Source: JBHYGK01 sp051859045
GTDB taxonomy: Bacteria > Pseudomonadota > Gammaproteobacteria > Xanthomonadales > Xanthomonadaceae
Assembly (NCBI GenBank): GCA_051859045.1
Contig: JBHYGK010000003.1
Span: forward strand, 1 to 64,000
Direction of reading: 5' to 3'
DNA: 64,000 nucleotides
Under the pieces are notes generated by a model. The model had not been told where the DNA came from, ran no database searches, and saw nothing but the letters and a program-made list of their open reading frames with translations. A program made the translations under genes and the position numbers. Of this stretch, positions 24,996-36,177 are shown piece by piece. The stretch's first letter is position 1. Each line of letters starts with the position of its first letter.

Positions 24996-27173
24996 ATGAC
25001 CCACGCCCATCGCTCCTTCCTCTCCCGCCTGCTCGCCGGGGTCGTGACCCCGCTGCGACGCGTCTCCATCCGCGCCAAGGTCATGCTGGTCCCCGCGGCC
25101 GCGCTGACCGGCTTCCTCCTGTATGCGCTGTTCAGCGTGGTGGTGGCCCGCGACAACGCCGCCACCCTCGACGGCTTCTCCCAGCAGACCTTCCCGGTCC
25201 TGGAAGGCCTGGCGGGCGCCCGCGCCGACATGGTCGAGGTCCAGACCCTCTACAGCCAGGCGATCGGCGACAACGACGAGTTCCTGATCGAGGACGCCGA
25301 GGCCAAGGCCGCCGAGGTGAAGACCCGCCTCGCCACCCTGTCGGAGGCCGACCCCGTGCTGGCCGGCCGCCTGCAGCCCCTGGTGGCGCAGTGGGACGCC
25401 TACGTGGCCGCGGCCAGCGAGTCGGTGGGCGGCATGATCTCGGGCACCGGCGACATCGCCGCGCTGCAGGCACGCTCCCAGGAGATGCAGGCCAGCTACA
25501 CCGGCTTCCGCGACGGCCTCGTGGCCCTCGAGGCCGAGCGCAAGGCCGAGTTTACCCAGGCCCTCGCCGACGCCTCCACCGCCGCCAGCCGCACCGCGGT
25601 GTTCGGCATCGGCATCGTGGTGGTGCTGGCGGTGTGCGTGATCTTCGCGTCCGTCGCGGTCGACCAGGCCATCCGCGGGCCCATCGAGACGCTGCGCGAG
25701 ACCATCCGCGAGGTCTCCGCCGGCCGCTTCTCGGTCAAGGTCGAGGCCGACGGCACCGACGCCATCGCGATGATGTGCCGCGACTTCGCCGGCCTGCTGG
25801 CCAACCTCAACGCCGCCATCGGCGAGACCAACGACGTGCTCGGCGCGGTCGCCCAGGGCGACTTCAGCCACCGCGTGCAGGCCGATCTCCCCGGGGACCT
25901 GGCCACCCTGAAGCAGGGCGTCAACGACGGCGCCGACTCGGTGGCGCGCACGATGGGCGCGCTCGACCGGGTCATGGACGCGATCGCCCGCGGCGACTTC
26001 ACCGCGCGCATGGACGCCAGCGTGCAGGGCGAGTCGCGGACCAAGGTCGACCGCGCGATGGGCGAGCTGCAGGGCGCGTTCGGCGCGCTGCGCGCGACCA
26101 TGAGCGCGGCCGCGGCCGGCGACTTCAGCCGCCGCATCGAGCTCGCCGTGCCCGGCGAGCTCGACCTGCTCAAGCAGGCCGTGAACCGCGCGCTGACCGC
26201 GCTCGACGCGGCCTTCTCCGAGATCCAGGCCACCACCGGCGCGCTCGCGGCCGGCGACCTGACCCGCCGCGCCGAGGGCCAGTTCGAGGGCTCGCTGGCC
26301 GAGGTGACCGGCGCGCTGAACCAGTCGCTCGACACCCTGCAGGAGGCCATGCGCGGCGTGGCGATGGTGGCCGACGAGGTGGGCGCGGGCGCCGGCGAGA
26401 TCGCCAGCGGCAACGCCGACCTCAGCCAGCGCACCGAGCGCCAGGCGGCCTCGCTCGAGCAGAGCGCGGCGGCGGTCGAGGAGCTGGCCGGCGCGGTCCG
26501 CGCGGCGGCCGACAACTCCCGGCAGACCCGCGAGATCACCCGCTCGGCCAACGACAAGGCCCAGGAGGGCTCGCAGGTGGTGCGCCAGGCGGTGGTCGCG
26601 ATGAGCGCCATCACCGACGCCTCCAAGCGCATCGCCGACATCATCGGCCTGATCGACTCGATCGCCTTCCAGACCAACCTGCTTTCGCTCAACGCCGCGG
26701 TGGAAGCCGCCCGCGCCGGCGAGCAGGGCCGCGGCTTCGCGGTGGTGGCCAGCGAGGTGCGCAGCCTCGCCCAGCGCACCGCCGAGTCGGCCAAGGAGAT
26801 CCGCGGCCTGATCGCCACCGCCGGCGAGCGCGTGGCCGAGGGCAACCAGCTGGTGGCCCGCACCGGCACCTCGCTCGAGGAGATGGCCGGGCAGAGCGAG
26901 CGCATCGCCTCGCTGTCGGCCGAGGCCTCGGACTCGATCGAGGAGCAGGCCCGCGGCCTGGCCCAGGTCAGCCAGTCGATCAGCCAGCTCGAGGACTCCA
27001 ACCAGCAGAACAGCGCGATGGTGGAGGAGGTGGCCGCCGCCAGCGCCTCGCTCAGCGAGCAGGCCGGGCGCCTGCGCGACGCGGTGGCGCGCTTCCGCAT
27101 CGACGCCAACGACCCGGCCTGGGTCGGGCAGGCCGAGGGCGGCGACGAGCAAGGCGACGAGGCCTGGGGCTGA
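24996..27173 (+). CDS. Methyl-accepting chemotaxis protein with several HAMP-like repeats
   Basis: 725-residue inner-membrane chemoreceptor. Membrane helices at about 30-50 and 202-222 flank a helical periplasmic sensor domain of about 150 residues. After the second helix comes a HAMP domain (IRGPIETLRETIREVSAG) and then four repeats with the pattern A..GDFS/T.R: AVAQGDFSHRV, AIARGDFTARM, AAAAGDFSRRI, ALAAGDLTRRA. The signalling hairpin tip reads SIAFQTNLLSLNAAVEAA, then RAGEQGRGFAVVASEVRSLA (about 550-600). No CheB/CheR-type C-terminal pentapeptide is present. No other chemotaxis genes are nearby, so it feeds a system encoded elsewhere. A hairpin follows the stop. Confidence 0.94.
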   Translation: MTHAHRSFLSRLLAGVVTPLRRVSIRAKVMLVPAAALTGFLLYALFSVVVARDNAATLDGFSQQTFPVLEGLAGARADMVEVQTLYSQAIGDNDEFLIEDAEAKAAEVKTRLATLSEADPVLAGRLQPLVAQWDAYVAAASESVGGMISGTGDIAALQARSQEMQASYTGFRDGLVALEAERKAEFTQALADASTAASRTAVFGIGIVVVLAVCVIFASVAVDQAIRGPIETLRETIREVSAGRFSVKVEADGTDAIAMMCRDFAGLLANLNAAIGETNDVLGAVAQGDFSHRVQADLPGDLATLKQGVNDGADSVARTMGALDRVMDAIARGDFTARMDASVQGESRTKVDRAMGELQGAFGALRATMSAAAAGDFSRRIELAVPGELDLLKQAVNRALTALDAAFSEIQATTGALAAGDLTRRAEGQFEGSLAEVTGALNQSLDTLQEAMRGVAMVADEVGAGAGEIASGNADLSQRTERQAASLEQSAAAVEELAGAVRAAADNSRQTREITRSANDKAQEGSQVVRQAVVAMSAITDASKRIADIIGLIDSIAFQTNLLSLNAAVEAARAGEQGRGFAVVASEVRSLAQRTAESAKEIRGLIATAGERVAEGNQLVARTGTSLEEMAGQSERIASLSAEASDSIEEQARGLAQVSQSISQLEDSNQQNSAMVEEVAAASASLSEQAGRLRDAVARFRIDANDPAWVGQAEGGDEQGDEAWG

Positions 27174-27202
27174 GGACGGGCCCCCGCCCGCGCCCTGGAA
27201 CG

Positions 27203-27230
27203 ACGAAGGCCGCCCTCGGGCGGCCTTCGT
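27203..27230. terminator. Bidirectional hairpin between mcp and accA
   Basis: Perfect 13-bp inverted repeat ACGAAGGCCGCCC / GGGCGGCCTTCGT with two bases in the centre. No T-run follows. It lies between convergent genes. Confidence 0.7.
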
Positions 27231-27254
27231 GCGTGCGGGGGGCGTGCGGCGGCC

Positions 27255-28220
27255 TCAGCCGGCGGCGACCTCGTAGGCGCCGTAGCCGCGCAGGCGCTGG
27301 TAGCGCTGCTCCATCAGCGCGTCGAGCGGCATCGCCTCGAGCTGCTCGAGGTGGCGCAGCAGCTCGACCTTGAGCCGGCGCGCCATCTCCTCGGGATCGC
27401 GGTGCGCGCCGCCCAGCGGCTCGCGCACGATCTGGTCGACCAGGCCGTGCTCGAGCAGGCGGGTGGCGGTGAGGCCCAGCGCGTCGGCCGCGTCGCGGGC
27501 CTTGTCGGCGGACTTCCACAGGATCGAGGCGCAGCCCTCCGGCGAGATCACCGAGTAGGTGCCGTACTCGAGCATCAGCGTGCGGTCGCCGACGCCGATG
27601 GCCAGCGCGCCGCCCGAGCCGCCCTCGCCGATCACCGTGCAGACGATCGGGATGCGCAGCTCGGCCATCTCGAGCAGGTTGCGCGCGATGGCCTCGGACT
27701 GGCCGCGCTCCTCCGCGCCCACGCCCGGGTAGGCGCCGGGGGTGTCGATGAAGGTGAACAGGGGCAGCTGGAAGCGTTCGGCCAGCTTCATCAGGCGCAG
27801 CGCCTTGCGGTAGCCCTCGGGGCGGGGCATGCCGAAGTTGCGCTTGATCTTGGACTTGGTGTCGCGGCCCTTCTGGTGGCCGATCACCACGCAGGCGCGG
27901 CCGGCGATGCGGGCCAGGCCGCCGACGATGGCGGCGTCGTCGGCGTAGGCGCGGTCGCCGGCGAGCTCGTGGAACTCGTCGCAGACCAGGCGCAGGTAGT
28001 CGAGGGTGTAGGGGCGCGCCGGATGGCGGGCGAGCTGGCTGATCTGCCAGCTGGTGAGGCTGTTGAAGATCTCGGCCGTGCGCGTGCGCAGCTTGTCCTG
28101 CAGGCCCTTGACCTCGTGCTCGACGTCCACGCCCGGCCCATGGCTGGCGTGGCGGAGCTCCTGGATCTTGGCCTCCAGTTCGGCGATCGGCTGCTCGAAA
28201 TCGAGGAAGTTGGGATTCAT
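27255..28220 (-). CDS. accA: Acetyl-CoA carboxylase carboxyltransferase subunit alpha
   Basis: With AccD transfers carboxyl from biotin to acetyl-CoA, giving malonyl-CoA for fatty-acid synthesis. The 321 residues start MNPNFLDFEQPIAELEAKI as in the family, with FGMPRPEGYRKALRLMKLAERF, TFIDTPGAYPGVGAEERGQSEAIARNL and GEGGSGGALAIGVGD around the active site. It is last in the lpx-dnaE cluster, 110 bases after dnaE, and has its own likely promoter. Length and order match E. coli dnaE-accA. Confidence 0.97.
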   Translation of the reverse strand: MNPNFLDFEQPIAELEAKIQELRHASHGPGVDVEHEVKGLQDKLRTRTAEIFNSLTSWQISQLARHPARPYTLDYLRLVCDEFHELAGDRAYADDAAIVGGLARIAGRACVVIGHQKGRDTKSKIKRNFGMPRPEGYRKALRLMKLAERFQLPLFTFIDTPGAYPGVGAEERGQSEAIARNLLEMAELRIPIVCTVIGEGGSGGALAIGVGDRTLMLEYGTYSVISPEGCASILWKSADKARDAADALGLTATRLLEHGLVDQIVREPLGGAHRDPEEMARRLKVELLRHLEQLEAMPLDALMEQRYQRLRGYGAYEVAAG

Positions 28221-28257
28221 TGCATCGCGCGGTCTGGCCCCGGGGCGGGGAGGGGCG

Positions 28258-28263
28258 AGTATA
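28258..28263 (-). promoter_or_regulatory. accA -10 box
   Basis: Minus-strand TATACT in GGCTATACTCGCC, in the dnaE-accA gap, with TAGAGC 17 bases upstream as a weak -35. The leader would be about 30 nt. Confidence 0.55.
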
Positions 28264-28330
28264 GCCACGCTGGAGCAGCGGCTCTAGGCGGAGTGAAGGT
28301 CCGTCCAGCCGGCCCCGGGCGGGGCCGGGC

Positions 28331-31867
<3,537 letters not shown>

Positions 31868-31875
31868 AGCGGGCC

Positions 31876-31904
31876 AGCCTAGTGGCCGCGTCGAGGGGGG
31901 ACAA
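31876..31904 (-). promoter_or_regulatory. dnaE promoter close to the start codon
   Basis: Minus strand: TTGTCC (31904-31899), 17-base spacer, TAGGCT (31881-31876), then 8 bases to the ATG. The predicted start of transcription falls within one or two bases of the ATG, and no ribosome-binding site is visible. Confidence 0.6.
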
Positions 31905-31970
31905 GGCTTGACTTCGATGGCCCGCGGCCGGGCGCGGCGCGCACCGCGCGGGCCCGGACGGACGGCGGGC

Positions 31971-32612
31971 TCAGAGCAGCGGCGCGCCCTGCAGCGCCGC
32001 GCGCACCGGCGCGAAGCTGCGCCGGTGCGCGGGGCAGGGTCCGAGCCTGGCCAGCGCGGCGAGGTGCTCGGGCGTCGGGTAGCCCTTGTGCACGGCGAAG
32101 CCGTAGCCCGGCCAGGCGTCCTCGAGCGCCACCATCAGCCGGTCGCGGGCGACCTTGGCCAGGATCGAGGCGGCCGCGATCGCGGCGATCCGCGCGTCGC
32201 CCTTCACCACCGCCTCGGCGGGGCAGGGCAGGCCCGGCGGCACCCGGTTGCCGTCCACCAGCGCGCGCGCGGGCGTCGCGCGCAGGCCGGCCACCGCGCG
32301 GCGCATGCCCTCCAGCGTGGCGCCGAGGATGTTCAGGCGGTCGATCTCGGCGGCGTCGACGATCTCGATGCGCCAGTCCGCGGCCTCGGCCTGCACCCGC
32401 GGGAACAGTGCCTCGCGCCGCGCCTCGCTGAGCTGCTTGGAGTCGCCGAGGCCGGCGATGGGCCGGGCGGGGTCGAGCACCACGGCCGCCACCACCACCG
32501 GGCCCGCCAGCGGCCCGCGGCCGGCCTCGTCGACGCCGGCGAGGCCGGGGGCGTCGGGCCAGGCGGGGGGCGCGCGCCGGGCGCCGCGGCGCGCGGGCGC
32601 GGCCTCGCTCAT
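31971..32612 (-). CDS. rnhB: Ribonuclease HII
   Basis: Cuts the RNA strand of RNA-DNA hybrids and single ribonucleotides in DNA. The 213 residues have GVDEAGRGPLAGPVVVAAV (catalytic Asp28, Glu29), GDSKQLSEARRE, Asp120 in ALVDGN, and SILAKVARDRLM. A basic, disordered N-terminus precedes the domain. Its ATG overlaps the lpxB TGA (ATGA); dnaE follows after about 100 bases. Confidence 0.97.
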   Translation of the reverse strand: MSEAAPARRGARRAPPAWPDAPGLAGVDEAGRGPLAGPVVVAAVVLDPARPIAGLGDSKQLSEARREALFPRVQAEAADWRIEIVDAAEIDRLNILGATLEGMRRAVAGLRATPARALVDGNRVPPGLPCPAEAVVKGDARIAAIAAASILAKVARDRLMVALEDAWPGYGFAVHKGYPTPEHLAALARLGPCPAHRRSFAPVRAALQGAPLL

Positions 32613-33862
32613 GCGGACGCGGCGGCGCCGGCGGGCGCGGCGAGCAGCGCGGCGATGGCGTCGGCGGCGCGCGCCGAGGCGTCCTGGCGCAGGGCCTCGT
32701 GCAGGCGCAGGTAATCGGCCTGCAGCGCGGCCGCGCGGGCGGGGTCGTCGAGCAGCGGGGCCAGCGCGTCGGCCAGCGCCTCGGGCGTGCAGTCGTCCTG
32801 CATGCGCTCGGGGGCCAGCTCGCGACCGTCGAGCAGGTGCGCGGAGAGGATGTTGGGCAGGCTGTAGCGCGCCACCTTGAGCAGGCCCAGGCGCCGGACG
32901 ATCCAGTGGGTCAGCGGCGCGATCCGGTAGCCCACCACCATCGGGCGCTTGGCCAGCATCGCCTCGAGCGCCGCGGTGCCCGAGGCCAGCAGCACGGCGT
33001 CGGCGGCCAGCATCGCCTCGTGGGCGCCGCCGTCGAGCACGCGCAGGCGCCCGGCGAGGGCGCCCGGCAGCGTGCCGGCCTCGCGCGCGGCGGCGAGCGC
33101 GGCGTCGATGGCGTCGCGGCAGGCCGGGTTGGCGGCCGGCAGCAGCACCTGCAGGTCGGGCCGGTCGGCGAGCACGCGCGCGGCGGCGCCGAGGAAGTCC
33201 GGCAGCAGGCGGCGGATCTCGCCCAGCCGCGAGCCGGGCAGCAGGGCCAGCACGCGGGCGTCCGCGGCGAGGCCCAGCCCGGCGCGCGCGCCGGCGCGGT
33301 CGGGCTGCAGCGGGAAGCTCTCGGCCAGCGGGTGGCCCACGAACACCGCGCGCGTGCCGGCCGCGTCGCTGCCCGGCGCGGCCGCGGCCGCGGCCGCGTG
33401 CCGCGCGTAGATCGGCGGCTCCATCGGGAACAGGCACAGCACCAGGTCGGCGGAGCGCGCGATGGTCGCCGCGCGGCCCTCGCGCCAGGCCCAGATCGAG
33501 GGGCTGACGTAGTGCGCGGTGCGCAGCCCGCGGCGCTTGAGCCAGCGCTCCACGGGCAGGTTGAAGTCGGGGGCGTCGATGCCGATGAACACGTCCGGCC
33601 GCCAGGCCAGCACGCGGCGGCGGAAGCCGGCGCGCAGGCGCAGCAGCCGCGGCAGGTGGGCCAGCACCTCGGCCAGGCCCATCACCGCGAGTTCGTCGCT
33701 GGCGTGCCAGGCCTCGACGCCGGCCGCGCGCATCCGCGGCCCGGCGATGCCGGCGAACTCGGCGTCGGGGAAGCGCGCGCGCAGCGCCTGCACCAGCGGG
33801 GCGCCCAGCAGGTCGCCCGAGGCCTCGCCGGCCACCAGGCAGATGCGGGGCGCGCGGTTCAT
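32609..33862 (-). CDS. lpxB: Lipid-A-disaccharide synthase
   Basis: GT19 glycosyltransferase joining UDP-diacylglucosamine and lipid X into the lipid A disaccharide. The 417 residues carry LVAGEASGDLLGAPLVQAL, VFIGIDAPDFNLPVERWLKRRGLRTAHYVSPSIWAWREGRA and LASGTAALEAMLAKRPMVVGYR. The start and stop codons overlap lpxA and rnhB by 4 bases each. Length is slightly above the usual 380-390 because of an Ala-rich insert near HAAAAAAAPGSDAAG and an Ala-rich C-terminus. Confidence 0.97.
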   Translation of the reverse strand: MNRAPRICLVAGEASGDLLGAPLVQALRARFPDAEFAGIAGPRMRAAGVEAWHASDELAVMGLAEVLAHLPRLLRLRAGFRRRVLAWRPDVFIGIDAPDFNLPVERWLKRRGLRTAHYVSPSIWAWREGRAATIARSADLVLCLFPMEPPIYARHAAAAAAAPGSDAAGTRAVFVGHPLAESFPLQPDRAGARAGLGLAADARVLALLPGSRLGEIRRLLPDFLGAAARVLADRPDLQVLLPAANPACRDAIDAALAAAREAGTLPGALAGRLRVLDGGAHEAMLAADAVLLASGTAALEAMLAKRPMVVGYRIAPLTHWIVRRLGLLKVARYSLPNILSAHLLDGRELAPERMQDDCTPEALADALAPLLDDPARAAALQADYLRLHEALRQDASARAADAIAALLAAPAGAAASA

Positions 33863-34638
33863 CGCGCCAGCGAGCGCTCGGAGCGGTCGATGAACTCCAG
33901 CATCCGGCGCACGTCCTCGCTGGCCACGGCCTGCTCGGCGAGCTGCAGCTTGGCCTCGGCCAGCGGCAGGCCGGCCATGTACAGCGTGCGGTAGGCCTTC
34001 TTGATCGCGCTGATGCGCTCGGCGCTGAAGCCGCGGCGCTTGAGGCCCTCGCTGTTCACGCCGCGCGGCACCGCGTACTGGCCGGCCGCGTACACGAACG
34101 GGGGCACGTCGCGGTTGACCGCCGCGGAGATCGCGGTGAAGGCGTGCGCGCCGATCTTGCAGAACTGGTGGATGCCGGTGAAGCCACCCAGGATCACGTG
34201 GTCCTCGACGGTGACGTGGCCGGCCAGCGTGGCGTTGTTCGCGAACACGCAGTGGTTGCCCACCACGCAGTCGTGCGCGATGTGCACGTAGGCCATGATC
34301 CAGTTGTCATCGCCGATCCGGGTCACCGCGCCGCCGTCGGGGGTGCCGCGCGAGAAGGTGGTGAACTCGAAGATCGTGTTGCGGTCGCCGATCACCAGCT
34401 CGGTGCGCTCGCCGCGGAACTTCTTGTCCTGCGGGTCGCCGCCCAGCGAGGCGTGGTGGTGGATGGCGTTGTCGCGGCCGATCGTGGTCGGGCCGGTGAT
34501 CACGCAGTGCGCGCCGATCCGGGTGCCGGCGCCGACGACGACGTCCGGGCCGATCAGCGTGTACGGGCCGACGGTGACGTCGTCGGCCAGGCGCGCGCCC
34601 GGGTCGATGATCGCGGTGGGGTGGAGGCCGGCGCTCAC
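33859..34638 (-). CDS. lpxA: UDP-N-acetylglucosamine acyltransferase
   Basis: First enzyme of lipid A synthesis; puts a 3-hydroxyacyl chain from ACP on the 3-OH of UDP-GlcNAc. The left-handed beta-helix repeats are obvious, and catalytic His122 sits in HIAHDCVVGN. The GTG at 34638 (VSAGLHPTAII) overlaps the fabZ stop as GTGA, matching neighbouring junctions, and gives 259 residues; an ATG at 34662 would overlap fabZ by 28 bases. Ile170 stands where E. coli has the chain-length gatekeeper Gly173, which suggests shorter acyl chains. Confidence 0.97.
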   Translation of the reverse strand: MSAGLHPTAIIDPGARLADDVTVGPYTLIGPDVVVGAGTRIGAHCVITGPTTIGRDNAIHHHASLGGDPQDKKFRGERTELVIGDRNTIFEFTTFSRGTPDGGAVTRIGDDNWIMAYVHIAHDCVVGNHCVFANNATLAGHVTVEDHVILGGFTGIHQFCKIGAHAFTAISAAVNRDVPPFVYAAGQYAVPRGVNSEGLKRRGFSAERISAIKKAYRTLYMAGLPLAEAKLQLAEQAVASEDVRRMLEFIDRSERSLAR

Positions 34639-35102
34639 TTCGAGCCGCTCCCTTCCGCGCACAGCACGTCGGCGCTGGCGACCACGTGGCCGTCGACCGA
34701 GGCCTCGCAGGCGTACATCGCCATGTTGCGGATCACCCGCTTGAGGGTCACGTCGAGCACCAGCTGGTCGCCCGGCACCACCATCCGCGAGAAGCGGGCG
34801 TTGTCGACCTTCACCAGGTAGAACAGCTTGCCCTCGGACGGCGCGCAGTTCCCGCCGGAGAGCTGCGAGAGCAGGCCGCCGGCCTGGGCCAGCGCCTCGA
34901 TCACCAGCACGCCCGGCATCACCGGGTGGCCGGGGAAGTGGCCCTGAAAGAAGGGCTCGTTGATGGTGACGTTCTTGATCGCCCGGATCGACTTGCCCGG
35001 GTCGAGCGCGATCACGCGGTCGACCAGCAGGAAGGGATAACGATGCGGCAGCAGGGCCTGGATCGCGACGGCGTCGACGGGGAGCTGGCAGGGCGAAGTC
35101 AT
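34635..35102 (-). CDS. fabZ: 3-hydroxyacyl-[ACP] dehydratase FabZ
   Basis: Hot-dog-fold dehydratase of fatty-acid elongation. The 155 residues have LPHRYPFLLVDRV, FFQGHFPGHPVMPGVLVIEALAQ with catalytic His55 and Glu69, and FSRMVVPGDQLVLDV. It competes with LpxA and LpxD for 3-hydroxyacyl-ACP, and its place between their genes is conserved. It overlaps lpxD and lpxA by 4 bases each. Confidence 0.98.
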   Translation of the reverse strand: MTSPCQLPVDAVAIQALLPHRYPFLLVDRVIALDPGKSIRAIKNVTINEPFFQGHFPGHPVMPGVLVIEALAQAGGLLSQLSGGNCAPSEGKLFYLVKVDNARFSRMVVPGDQLVLDVTLKRVIRNMAMYACEASVDGHVVASADVLCAEGSGSK

Positions 35103-36148
35103 TCGGTGTCCTTGGTGGAGTCGGCGTCGGGGAGCGCGTGCTTCTCGAGCCGGATCAGGCGCCGGGCGAGCTCGTCGAGCTGGCGCAGGCGCGCGGCGTT
35201 GCGGCGCCAGGCGCGGGTTTCCTGCACGGCCATGCCGGAGGAGTACTCGCCGGGCGAGGTGATGGACTGGCTGACCAGGCTCATCGCGGTGATGGTGACC
35301 TTGTCGCAGACCTCGAGGTGGCCGAGGATGCCGGCGCCGCCGCCGACCAGGCACCAGCGGCCGATCCTCGCGGAGCCGGCCACGGCCGAGCAGCCCGCCA
35401 TCGCGGTGTGCGCGCCGATGCGCACGTTGTGGCCGACCTGGATCTGGTTGTCGAGGCGCACGTCCTCCTCGAGCACGGTGTCGTCGAGCGCGCCGCGGTC
35501 GATCGTGGTGTTGGCGCCGATCTCGCAGTCGTCGCCCACCACCACGCCGCCGAGCTGGGGCACCTTGATCCAGTGGCCCTCGTGCACGGCCAGGCCGAAG
35601 CCGTCGGCGCCCAGCACGGCGCCGGGATGCACCAGCACCCGCGCGCCCAGCCGCACCCGGGTCACCAGCGTCACCCGCGCCACCAGCTCGCAGCCGGGGC
35701 CGACGACGCAGTCCTCGCCGACGACGCAGTGCGGGCCGAGGATCGCGCCGGCCTCGACGCGCGAGCGCGCGCCGATGGCCACGAACGGGCCCACGTGGGC
35801 GTCGGGCGCGACCTCGGCGCTGGGATCGATGGCGGCGCTGGGATGCACGCCGGGCGGGCGCGCGGGGCGCGGCTCGAACAGCGCGGCGGCGCGGGCGTAG
35901 GCCGCGTAGGGATCGCGGGCCACGAGGCAGGGCACCGGGCAGCCGGCGGCGTCCTCGGCCCGCAGCACCACCGCTCCCGCCCGGGTCCGGGCGAGGTCGG
36001 CGCGGTAGCGCGGGTTGGCGAGGAAGGCGAGCTGGCCCGGGCCGGCGTTGGCCAGCGTGCCGACGCCGTGGATCACGGTGCCGGCGTCGCCGATGGCCTC
36101 GAGGCCGAGCCGCCCGGCGATCTCGCCGAGCGTCGCTGACTGGAGCAT
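35099..36148 (-). CDS. lpxD: UDP-3-O-acylglucosamine N-acyltransferase
   Basis: Third committed lipid A enzyme; N-acylates UDP-3-O-acyl-glucosamine. The 349 residues have an N-terminal uridine-binding domain (about 1-100, with AFLANPRYRADLARTRAGAVVL), a long hexapeptide beta-helix with GADGFGLAVHEGHWIKVPQLGGVVVGDDCEIGANTTIDRGALDDT, the active-site His in DNQIQVGHNV, and a C-terminal helix. It follows bamA after 29 bases with no skp gene between them. Confidence 0.97.
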   Translation of the reverse strand: MLQSATLGEIAGRLGLEAIGDAGTVIHGVGTLANAGPGQLAFLANPRYRADLARTRAGAVVLRAEDAAGCPVPCLVARDPYAAYARAAALFEPRPARPPGVHPSAAIDPSAEVAPDAHVGPFVAIGARSRVEAGAILGPHCVVGEDCVVGPGCELVARVTLVTRVRLGARVLVHPGAVLGADGFGLAVHEGHWIKVPQLGGVVVGDDCEIGANTTIDRGALDDTVLEEDVRLDNQIQVGHNVRIGAHTAMAGCSAVAGSARIGRWCLVGGGAGILGHLEVCDKVTITAMSLVSQSITSPGEYSSGMAVQETRAWRRNAARLRQLDELARRLIRLEKHALPDADSTKDTE

Positions 36149-36177
36149 GGCCGCCTCCCCGCCGCCAGGCTAGGACG

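Noticed and set aside
31868..31970. tRNA or small RNA in the dnaE-rnhB gap
   Set aside because: No cloverleaf or TTC-arm pattern; the gap is explained by the dnaE promoter.
34639..34662. Longer lpxA start (ATG 34662)
   Set aside because: It would overlap fabZ by 28 bases, whereas GTG 34638 gives the family N-terminus and the 4-bp overlap seen at neighbouring junctions.
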